From Planctomycetota bacterium (GTDB lineage: Bacteria; Planctomycetota; UBA11346), in assembly GCA_007693455.1 (NCBI GenBank), contig REDP01000237.1, positions 1 through 48,858 on the forward strand: DNA of 48,858 bases. Reading direction: 5' to 3'. A program made the position numbers and the translations under genes. Within the stretch, counting starts at the first letter, position 1; every line of letters begins with the position of its first letter. Below are positions 41,969 through 48,858 of the stretch, piece by piece. A model generated the notes under the pieces. The model ran no database searches and was not told where the DNA came from. It worked only from the letters and a program-made list of their open reading frames with translations.

Positions 41969-42845
41969 GCGGGCCCTGCTCCACCTGCGCTGCGGTCAAA
42001 AAATCATCGAGGGTAGGAAGGCGCTCACGAGTAATTCCTAAGCGCGGCCGACAGGCCAGGAGCCCCTTGGTATAGGGATGCTGGGGGTCGGCGAAAATGT
42101 CGCGCACGGGGCCTTCCTCCACTTTTTTGCCGCGCCACATGAGCGCCACTCGGTCGGCAAGCTCTGCCACCACACCGAGATCGTGAGTAATAAACAGTAC
42201 TGCCATGCCCCGTTCTGCCTGGAGGCGCTTGAGCAATTCAAGTATTTGGGCTTGGATGGTTACATCTAAGGCTGTGGTGGGCTCATCGGCGATAAGCAGT
42301 TCAGGATCGCAGGCCAGGGCCATGGCAATGCAGACGCGCTGACGCATGCCACCAGACAATTCATGGGGATATTGATCGTAGCGCTGAGACGCTTCGGGGA
42401 TGCCCACATCGTTGAACAGTTCCACCACGCGATCACGCCGTTGCTGGGCATTGAGGGTGGTATGCAATTGGAGCGCTTCGTCGACCTGCCTGCCCACTGT
42501 CCAGGTGGGATTGAGGCTGGTCATGGGCTCTTGGAAAACGATGCCGATTTCCTTGCCGCGCAGACGCCGTAAACGCTGATCATTCATCGTCAGCACGTCC
42601 TCACCGCGCCAGAGAATGCGGCCCTGGGGATAGCTTGCTGGAGGCATCGGCAGCAGGCGCAGAGCCGACATGGCGGACACACTTTTACCGGAGCCCGATT
42701 CACCCACCAAGGCCATAACTTGGCCTGGATCGATGCGCAAGGAAAGCCCCCGTACGGCATCAGTGGTGGCACCGCGAGCGTGGAAGCGGACATGGACATC
42801 ATCAAATTGCAGGAGGGGATCTGCGGTGCTGGTATCTTGGCCCAT
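41961..42845 (-). CDS. oppD: Oligopeptide ABC transporter ATP-binding protein (OppD-like)
   Basis: The 294-residue ATPase has Walker [10 protein letters not shown]-loop [11 protein letters not shown], signature [16 protein letters not shown], Walker [14 protein letters not shown] and H-loop [15 protein letters not shown]. It ends with the OppD-type C-terminal extension [15 protein letters not shown], though this extension is short. No OppF partner gene follows, which suggests a homodimer or a second ATPase elsewhere. It is placed between oppC and hrpB with small spacing or overlap. Confidence 0.93.
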   Translation of the reverse strand: MGQDTSTADPLLQFDDVHVRFHARGATTDAVRGLSLRIDPGQVMALVGESGSGKSVSAMSALRLLPMPPASYPQGRILWRGEDVLTMNDQRLRRLRGKEIGIVFQEPMTSLNPTWTVGRQVDEALQLHTTLNAQQRRDRVVELFNDVGIPEASQRYDQYPHELSGGMRQRVCIAMALACDPELLIADEPTTALDVTIQAQILELLKRLQAERGMAVLFITHDLGVVAELADRVALMWRGKKVEEGPVRDIFADPQHPYTKGLLACRPRLGITRERLPTLDDFLTAAQVEQGPRV

Positions 42846-42850
42846 AGTGC

Positions 42851-44158
42851 CTACTCCTCATTGCGCGGGTCGAGTGCCTCGCGCATGGCATTGCCCAATA
42901 AATTGAGACTGCTCACCAAGCCAAAGATGGCCAAACCAGGAATCCAAATCAGCCAAGCATAGGCCACCTGTTGCCGCCCCACATCCAAAAGACTGCCCCA
43001 GCTCGGCACCGAATCATCACCCATGCCAATAAAAGCCAGGCCGCTTTCCGCCAATACCATCCCCGCCATACCGAAGGCGGCGCTAATCATCAGCGGCGTC
43101 AGGGTATTGGGAAGCACGTGGCGAAACATAATACGACTGGTGCGCAGGCCCAAGGCTTCCGCCGCCAAGACATACTCACGCCCCGATTGGGCGAGAAACT
43201 CCCCTCTAACTAGCCTTGTAGTACCTGCCCAGCCAGTGAGGCCAAAGACAATCATCATCAAATAAATATCCCTCCCCCACATGGCCACCACTACCAAGAC
43301 CAAAATAAAGGTGGGAAAGGCCATCATGATTTCCACCAGGCGTTGTATAAATAAGTCCACCCAGCCACCAAAGTAGCCACTGGTGGCACCCAAAATAATG
43401 CCAATAAACATGGAAATACCGACCGCCACCACGCCAATGGTGAGACTAATACGCGAACCAAAGATCATCCGGGCAAAGACATCTTGGCCGCGATCATCAG
43501 TCCCCCACCAAAAACGCCGATCGGTATCGGGATTGATGGTTCCCGGGCTTTGGTAGCTGTAAAAGTTACTGGTATAATTATGCCGTACCAAGGGGTAGAG
43601 GGCAAAAATTTGCACCTCAGGGTCTTCCGCCACAAGCGCACGATGATTGCGCCAGGTATGGCTGGTGGTACGGCGCTCATCCCAGAGGGCGCGACGCTCG
43701 GAAAACTCACCACCACTAGGAGCCAGGGGCAGCCAGGCCAAGAACATGGCCAAGACTTGCACCGCCACCAGCAGCATAATACGCGTGGTCACCGGGGTTT
43801 TGCGCCAACGCCCCAATACCCACCAGCCAATCACGTACGCAGGTAAAAGAAGGCCCAAAACATTAAACAGGAGATGGTGGGGCTTTTCGTAGCTATTGCG
43901 ATTCAATAGATCGGCCAGCAAGGGAAAGCGCAGACCCTGGTCGTCCCACCAGATAATGGCCACTTCGCTGGCAAAAAGGGGAGCATAGGTGGCGGTCAGG
44001 AAGAACACCAGCAAGAGGGCCAAACCCATACGCGCCGAACCCATGCGCATAAAACGCGCCATGGCCATGGCCATGGGAGAGCGTCCTCGTGCTGGGTCGC
44101 TCGACGGAGGGCCAGACGTGGCTTGCGTATCGTGGGGGGGTGGTGGCAGATCAGACAT
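42851..44158 (-). CDS. oppC: Oligopeptide ABC transporter permease (OppC-like)
   Basis: The 435-residue protein has a Pro-rich N-terminus and a first helix near 45-65. A long extra region with three more hydrophobic helices follows, then the binding-protein-dependent permease domain with GTDDRGQDVFARMIFGSR and the EAA loop YVLAAEALGLRTSRIMFRHVLPN. It forms the channel with the OppB-like protein. It is longer than typical OppC (about 300), as is its partner. ATG 44158 overlaps the OppB stop by 8 nt. Confidence 0.9.
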   Translation of the reverse strand: MSDLPPPPHDTQATSGPPSSDPARGRSPMAMAMARFMRMGSARMGLALLLVFFLTATYAPLFASEVAIIWWDDQGLRFPLLADLLNRNSYEKPHHLLFNVLGLLLPAYVIGWWVLGRWRKTPVTTRIMLLVAVQVLAMFLAWLPLAPSGGEFSERRALWDERRTTSHTWRNHRALVAEDPEVQIFALYPLVRHNYTSNFYSYQSPGTINPDTDRRFWWGTDDRGQDVFARMIFGSRISLTIGVVAVGISMFIGIILGATSGYFGGWVDLFIQRLVEIMMAFPTFILVLVVVAMWGRDIYLMMIVFGLTGWAGTTRLVRGEFLAQSGREYVLAAEALGLRTSRIMFRHVLPNTLTPLMISAAFGMAGMVLAESGLAFIGMGDDSVPSWGSLLDVGRQQVAYAWLIWIPGLAIFGLVSSLNLLGNAMREALDPRNEE

Positions 44159-45638
44159 AACGACTCCGAATGCGTGGATCCACCACCGCATACAAGAGGT
44201 CTGCCAAAAGAATGCTGATCAACAGCAGGGACACGGAAATGACCGTGGCCCCCATCACCAACGGCGCGTCCTTAGCGCGCGCCGCCTCTAAGAGCAAGGT
44301 GCCCAGACCAGGAATGGAAAACATATACTCCACCACCACAAATCCGCCAAACAGGGCTGACAATAAGCCGGACCCCATGGTGATCATGGTAATCATGGAA
44401 TTGCGCAGATTATGCTTGTAGACGATGGCGTCTTCACTCACTCCCTTGGCGCGGGCGGTACGAGCGTAGTCAGCCCCCATTTGATCCAATAAGGCCCCGC
44501 GCATATAGCGCGATAGGACGGTAAAGCTACCATAGGTGAGGCAGAATAGGGGCAGCAAGCCATGATAAGCGACAGCCATAAGGTAGGCCGGAGTATGCAG
44601 CCACAAACTATCGGTATCGGGTAAGCCTTGGGCGGGGAAGAGGGCGGCCGATCCTTCGCGATCGGTACACAGATAAAACAGCAGCAACGCACCAACAAAG
44701 AACTCGGGCAAGGACCACAGCATAAATAAGCTATTGGTGGTTGCCTTATCTTCCAAACTGCCCTTGCGGCGGGCAGAGCGAATGCCAATGGGAACGGCAA
44801 TGGTCCAGGCTAAAAATACCGAAAGGAACTGCAGCCAAAAGGAGATATACCAGCGCTCACCAATCAGCTCAAATACCGGGCGACGGAATTGCTCTGACTC
44901 CAAACGTCCGGAAAAAAAGCGTCCGAAGAAATCAATAAAGCCCGTTTCAAGAAATACAGCCGCCCACGCTGCCCCCGGGCCATAGGTAAAATCTTCGCCA
45001 TAACGTTGCCACCACTCTTGAATATTGTGCAACCGCTCGCGGTAAGTCTCCTCGTCCACGGTTAGGGAAAAGCCCCCTTCAAAGGTGTTTTCATGGCCAA
45101 TGCGGATGTGGCGCAAACGCGCATTGCGGGTACTGATATGCGAGCGCTGGGCGCTGGGCATAGTCTGGATATCATGCAACGATAGCGGCCGATAGGCGGC
45201 AAAACTCAAGGCGTAACTGGCGGGGCCATGCAGGTGTTCCTGATCGGGATCACTCAGAATCTCATAGAGCGGCTGCACGGCAAAACGGCCACTGAGCCAC
45301 AGGCCGCTTTCCCGTCGCTGCCGCCGGGCCTCTTCGTCCTGCATGCCTTCTTCGCGCTCGGTGCTCTCCAGCCAGGATTGCACCCGATCTCGATGCAAAA
45401 AGCCGCGCATATTGATGATGGCTGGAAGATGCCGCCCGCTCATGGCGGCGGTGCGGATACTGCTCTCCACGGTTTGCCCGATCAGCTGCGGATCAAGGGC
45501 ATTGTCTTCGCTACCTTCTTGGCTCAGAGCTGAGCGTAAAGGGTCATCGGCACATCGCAGTACCGCGAAATTAATCAGCAAGATTCCGACAATGGTCGGA
45601 ATCATTAACAGCAGACGACGAGCAATGTACCCCCACAC
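44151..45638 (-). CDS. oppB: Oligopeptide ABC transporter permease (OppB-like) with large insertion
   Basis: The 495-residue protein has an N-terminal helix (YIARRLLLMIPTIVGILLINFAVL), then about 230 soluble residues that normal OppB proteins (about 310) lack. Five helices follow, with the EAA loop YARTARAKGVSEDAIVYKHNLRN. The insertion is rich in charged residues and probably periplasmic, so it may contact the membrane-anchored binding protein. The start is GTG 45638, 7 nt after the oppA-like stop. A similar expanded layout is known in planctomycete peptide transporters. Confidence 0.88.
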   Translation of the reverse strand: MWGYIARRLLLMIPTIVGILLINFAVLRCADDPLRSALSQEGSEDNALDPQLIGQTVESSIRTAAMSGRHLPAIINMRGFLHRDRVQSWLESTEREEGMQDEEARRQRRESGLWLSGRFAVQPLYEILSDPDQEHLHGPASYALSFAAYRPLSLHDIQTMPSAQRSHISTRNARLRHIRIGHENTFEGGFSLTVDEETYRERLHNIQEWWQRYGEDFTYGPGAAWAAVFLETGFIDFFGRFFSGRLESEQFRRPVFELIGERWYISFWLQFLSVFLAWTIAVPIGIRSARRKGSLEDKATTNSLFMLWSLPEFFVGALLLFYLCTDREGSAALFPAQGLPDTDSLWLHTPAYLMAVAYHGLLPLFCLTYGSFTVLSRYMRGALLDQMGADYARTARAKGVSEDAIVYKHNLRNSMITMITMGSGLLSALFGGFVVVEYMFSIPGLGTLLLEAARAKDAPLVMGATVISVSLLLISILLADLLYAVVDPRIRSRYV

Positions 45639-45645
45639 CTGGCCG

Positions 45646-47724
45646 TTACTCCGTCACCATAAACCACCGCGAGCGTTCGGTGGGCATGAGGGGGTGATAG
45701 TGCTCAAAGCCATGGATCACCCCACCCAGACGCTCACGCGTGTCTGGGGCATCGGTATATGGGGTATTATGCCAAAAGATGGCGCCGCGACGCACGCTGA
45801 CAAATAAATAGGGTTGATCGCGATAAATATAATCGGCCACCAAGGCCCCCAGGCGATAGCGCTCTTCCAGATCAAAGGTGGTGCGCAGGGCTTCCATGTG
45901 CTGATCCGCTTCGGGATTAACATAACTGGCGTAGTTACTGCTGCGGGGTTCGTTAGCACCGCTGGAATGCCATAACTGCATAAAATCTACCTGTAAACCA
46001 CTGCGCCAGCCAACCGCAAAAGCATCAAAATCACGATTATCAGCACGGCGTCCCCACTCCTCATCTTCCACGGGATCGCCGACAATACGCACGCCAATCT
46101 TACGGCAATCATCAGCATACAGGCTTATCAGGTTGCCCCAGACACGGTTGAGCGCAAAGTAGGTAATGTTAATGCGCAGGGTAACCCGTTCGCCATCAAT
46201 AATTTTATCACGCCAGCCATCGCCATTGCTATCTACCCATCCAGCCTCATCCAATAACGCGGCAGCGCGCTCCAAGTCAAAGGTATAGGCGGGGGTATCA
46301 GCGTTAAAATAGGGGCTGGTGGGATGCACAGGGCCGGTGGAGCGTTCCGCTAATCCAAAAAACACTTCGTCCCGCACCCGCTCAAAATCAAAAGCATGGG
46401 CCAGGGCCTGGCGCACTCGTGGATCACTCAGGCGAGAGCGCCGGGTATTCCAGCACAAGCCACTCCACGAATTACCGCCAATGATCTCCCAGCCAAAAGG
46501 GCTTTCGCGGCCGGCCTGGGGGTTTTCTTCGGGATCATAGGCGGCAAAGCGCGGCTCATGGCGGTCGATCACCTCCCCCTTCCACTGCGATGGGGTGGGC
46601 GAGTGAATATGCACCTCATTGTTTTTGAAGCCCAGTAATTGTGCGTCGGGCTCACGGGTGCGCAAATTCCAGCGCTGCCGCTCAAAGTGCTGAGTGACTC
46701 CCCAATAATCAGGGTTGCGCCGAAATTCTACGTGGGAGCGCGGCTCAAAACGATGCATGACATAGGGGCCGGTACCAATCAGGCCCCAGGCACGGTCAAA
46801 CCAATGCTCATTAAATACTACGGGGATATCTTCCTCCCCCAATGGTTCGCCAAATTCATCGTTGGTATAAATATGACGGGGCAGGGGTGACATACCCAGG
46901 GTAAAAGTAATATTGGTATACTCACCCTCTTCCCAGGTAACTTCCAGAGTGTAGTCGTCAATCGCCCGGGCTTGTGCACCACTATAATACACGCGCAGGT
47001 GCGGGGCTTGGACTTCTAGATTGTTGACCATATCCAGATAGAAAACAAAATCATGGGCAGTAAGCTCGACGGGTTCGCGCAACCACTCCTTGCCCTCTTC
47101 GCGGGCCATGCGCGGCACATGCCAGGTAACCCCCTCGCGCAAGGTAAAGGTAAAACGAGTGAAATTGTCTTCGATTTTCACCGCCGTTGCCAAACCCTGC
47201 CGCCAACGAGTAGGGTCTTCGGGCCGAGTATGGGCCAAAGCATCACTCACCATATTCACAATGTCTGAGGTAGCTCCCATACTGGTGATCACCGTATTGA
47301 GCCCCTGCGTGGGCTCGGAGGCATAGCTGCGGTAGGTCCCCCCCACCCGATCAGGGTCAAAGGCCGAGCGGTCATACGGCAAAAGAAAGTTGCGCCCTTC
47401 GACTGGAATTCCATCGGGCTCGCCCGGCAGATAGGCCCTGGCATCGTCGTTGGCATCCGTTTCTGGAGCGTGTAATTGGCCACTGTGCAGGCCTTCGCTA
47501 AAGGCATTAAGGGAACGACTCAGCGCCCGCATGCTTTCGCTGAGTTCTTGCTGGCCAGCCGTGAGTTGCCGCTGATCACCGCGCAGACGTTGAAATTCAA
47601 CCTGAGACTGTTCCAGGGTTTCATGCAATTCGGCTAACTGCAAGGTCTCGCGCGAACGGTCCAACAACTGCACCAAGAGCAGCAAGGCGACAATGACCAA
47701 TAGGATTATTTTCAAGAGCTGCAT
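45646..47724 (-). CDS. oppA: Membrane-anchored peptide-binding protein (SBP family 5, OppA-like)
   Basis: The 692-residue protein begins with a transmembrane anchor (about 4-21) and a predicted coiled coil (24-78). A family-5 solute-binding protein follows, with motifs such as VEFRRNPDYWG and LSDPRVRQALAHAFDFERVRDEVFFG. It is larger than typical OppA (about 540) because of the N-terminal part. ATG 47724 is supported by AAGGGA upstream; the frame runs open upstream without homology. It heads the minus-strand opp operon. The true substrate (peptide, nickel, glycan or other) is unknown. Confidence 0.9.
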   Translation of the reverse strand: MQLLKIILLVIVALLLLVQLLDRSRETLQLAELHETLEQSQVEFQRLRGDQRQLTAGQQELSESMRALSRSLNAFSEGLHSGQLHAPETDANDDARAYLPGEPDGIPVEGRNFLLPYDRSAFDPDRVGGTYRSYASEPTQGLNTVITSMGATSDIVNMVSDALAHTRPEDPTRWRQGLATAVKIEDNFTRFTFTLREGVTWHVPRMAREEGKEWLREPVELTAHDFVFYLDMVNNLEVQAPHLRVYYSGAQARAIDDYTLEVTWEEGEYTNITFTLGMSPLPRHIYTNDEFGEPLGEEDIPVVFNEHWFDRAWGLIGTGPYVMHRFEPRSHVEFRRNPDYWGVTQHFERQRWNLRTREPDAQLLGFKNNEVHIHSPTPSQWKGEVIDRHEPRFAAYDPEENPQAGRESPFGWEIIGGNSWSGLCWNTRRSRLSDPRVRQALAHAFDFERVRDEVFFGLAERSTGPVHPTSPYFNADTPAYTFDLERAAALLDEAGWVDSNGDGWRDKIIDGERVTLRINITYFALNRVWGNLISLYADDCRKIGVRIVGDPVEDEEWGRRADNRDFDAFAVGWRSGLQVDFMQLWHSSGANEPRSSNYASYVNPEADQHMEALRTTFDLEERYRLGALVADYIYRDQPYLFVSVRRGAIFWHNTPYTDAPDTRERLGGVIHGFEHYHPLMPTERSRWFMVTE

Positions 47725-47897
47725 ACCGTTCCCTTCGTAGTCGCACATCCCAGGCTACGCAGCTGCCGCAGGGGGCACTACGTGTATGCGCGCAGTGTGG
47801 TTTCAGCCAGGACGAGGCAAGGCCCCCCAGCTGTCTCTCTCCTGTAACTGTATCTCCCAGTATCTGCCTATCGCACGGGGCCGGGGCAGGCCTTCTC

Positions 47898-48299
47898 TCA
47901 ATCCCACCACTCAGCCGCCTGCAACATGGGGGTCAGGCGCAAACGTGGTGGTGCTGGTAATTGCGGTTTGCTACACCCTTGGGCTAGGGCTGCGCATACA
48001 ATTAACAGATGCCCGGTATCAAAGGGCCAGCGCAGAGGATCGGCCCCTGCCAAGTGGCGCGGAGCCCGTTCGAGCACCGCCCGAGCCGGTCCACGACGGC
48101 CACGTTGTAAATGGTAGCCTGCAGCTGCCAGCTGAATAAGGCCTTTGAGATAATGCCGGTCCGGGCCCGCATACGCCCGCCAACCATCTTCCCAGGCCTC
48201 ATGAGCGGCCCAAAACCGCCGCTGATCAAAGGCCAAAGCCCCCTCCTGCAAGCGCCGCCACAACAACGGATGAGATTCACGACGAATGGGCGGTAACAC
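47898..48299 (-). CDS. DUF309-family protein
   Basis: The 133-residue product has the DUF309 pattern: FDQRRFWAAHEAWEDGW and LKGLIQLAAAGYHLQRGRRGPARAVL, which form a compact helical fold. The biochemical function of this family is unknown. The GTG start at 48299 is the family-consistent one; there is no clear Shine-Dalgarno. It lies upstream of oppA on the same strand with about 170 bp between, so co-transcription is possible but not shown. Confidence 0.8.
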   Translation of the reverse strand: MLPPIRRESHPLLWRRLQEGALAFDQRRFWAAHEAWEDGWRAYAGPDRHYLKGLIQLAAAGYHLQRGRRGPARAVLERAPRHLAGADPLRWPFDTGHLLIVCAALAQGCSKPQLPAPPRLRLTPMLQAAEWWD

Positions 48300-48858
48300 A
48301 AAAACCAGGATCGCCCCTCCCCAACACGCACAAGAAAAAAAAGGGGGACAGGCTAATATATCTCAGCCGCCGCGCACCCGAGACAGCAACGATAACAGGA
48401 TCGTCTGTCCGTTATAGATTGCTTGCAATCAATACGTTACAATTATCTGGAGGGGCTCAGCGAAAAGAAGACAAACTTCACCCGTGGCCCAGAAACGGAT
48501 TGAGCCGAGATTGAGAACCGGAAAGCCAACTCCCAGCCGCTAAGAATTAGCGACTACAGGCAAAGGCTTGGATACAGACCGCATCCGTGTTTATCTGCAT
48601 TCATCCGCGGCCACAACCATCCGCAGGCACACTATCTCCGTGGTTCTGGCTCAATCGCAATCGCATGAGGCCATGCATAAAATGATTGCTGCTACCACCT
48701 ACCGACACACGCTCACGGTAAATCCTCCCACACAGGCTAAAGCGTCGCAAGGCATCCATAATAGTGATATACGATTTAGTGGTTTTCGTCTACTGTTGGT
48801 CAGCTTGCCGTGCCAGGGCGCAGTGCGCCTTCGCGATCCACTAATGCAGGTTTTCGAA
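48300..48858. other. Terminal intergenic region with REP-like motif, no gene recognised
   Basis: These 559 bp hold no convincing ORF, tRNA or rRNA. Visible items are a REP-like motif (48335-48355), a small palindrome GATTGCTTGCAATC (48417-48430) and a stretch GCATCCGTGTTTATCTGCAT (48581-48600) that resembles dispersed intergenic sequences seen in environmental bacteria. The last 80 bp are AT-richer and may contain a promoter for a gene beyond the edge. Confidence 0.45.
48335..48355 (+). repeat. REP-like GGGACAGGCTA motif
   Basis: A run of eight A is followed by GGGGGACAGGCTA. The core GGGACAGGC is the reverse complement of the core of the araC-internal copy at 2241-2260 and matches the left ends of the cassettes near 17.4-17.6 kb. 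Confidence 0.55.

Overview
The window is a densely packed bacterial chromosome segment of fairly high GC. No rRNA, tRNA, CRISPR array, phage or transposase gene was recognised. The organism is probably a diderm of the PVC superphylum, most likely a planctomycete or a relative. The reasons are a KDO/LptC-type LPS pair, a short pseudopilin ending in a 'FLDGHG' motif, FAD oxidoreductases of the PF12831 kind each with its own regulator, a transmembrane Ser/Thr kinase, and a three-gene transhydrogenase operon. This placement is an inference from gene content, not from a marker phylogeny.

Layout: 1-1459 holds the acidic, Pro/Glu-rich C-terminus of an incomplete protein and then an ECF sigma/anti-sigma pair. 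1625-6232 holds an AraC-type regulator divergent from a very long two-Rossmann FAD protein, followed by a small SGNH-like protein. 6260-9405 is an envelope and lipid block: lptC-like and kdsC on the minus strand, divergent from acyl carrier protein, a FabF-type ketosynthase and a second ACP-like protein that lacks the phosphopantetheine serine. 9653-14556 holds gyrB, an overlapping ferrochelatase, and a convergent pair (membrane protein plus pseudopilin). 14820-17274 is an IclR regulator overlapping a second FAD oxidoreductase. 17275-17640 is an unusual repeat block, and 17924-20780 is the pntAA-pntAB-pntB transhydrogenase operon.

20968-26702 carries a CYTH protein, a small unknown, rpe-ruvA (minus), trxA, sfsA, a DUF5610-like protein (minus) and an AsmA-like membrane protein. 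26921-29134 is a Cache-sensor Ser/Thr kinase. 29440-36164 is a surface-polysaccharide locus: flippase-type ABC transporter, surface carbohydrate protein, a tandem GT4 glycosyltransferase and a nucleotide-sugar dehydrogenase. Its middle is visibly poorer in GC, which suggests horizontal exchange. 36389-39138 pairs a photolyase-related protein lacking its Fe-S cysteines with an FAD amine-oxidase-like protein. 39446-47724 is a minus-strand operon oppA-oppB-oppC-oppD-hrpB, and 47898-48299 is a DUF309 protein.

The most unusual points are: (1) the serine-less ACP beside acpP-fabF; (2) cassettes bounded by AGGGACAGGC inverted repeats, which carry a fragment matching the 3' part of the neighbouring FAD oxidoreductase gene; (3) a recurrent TAnnnT hexamer 6-9 nt before start codons that lack a Shine-Dalgarno sequence, which suggests widespread leaderless mRNAs; (4) the cluster-less photolyase relative; and (5) a tandem operator-like repeat between araC and its divergent neighbour.
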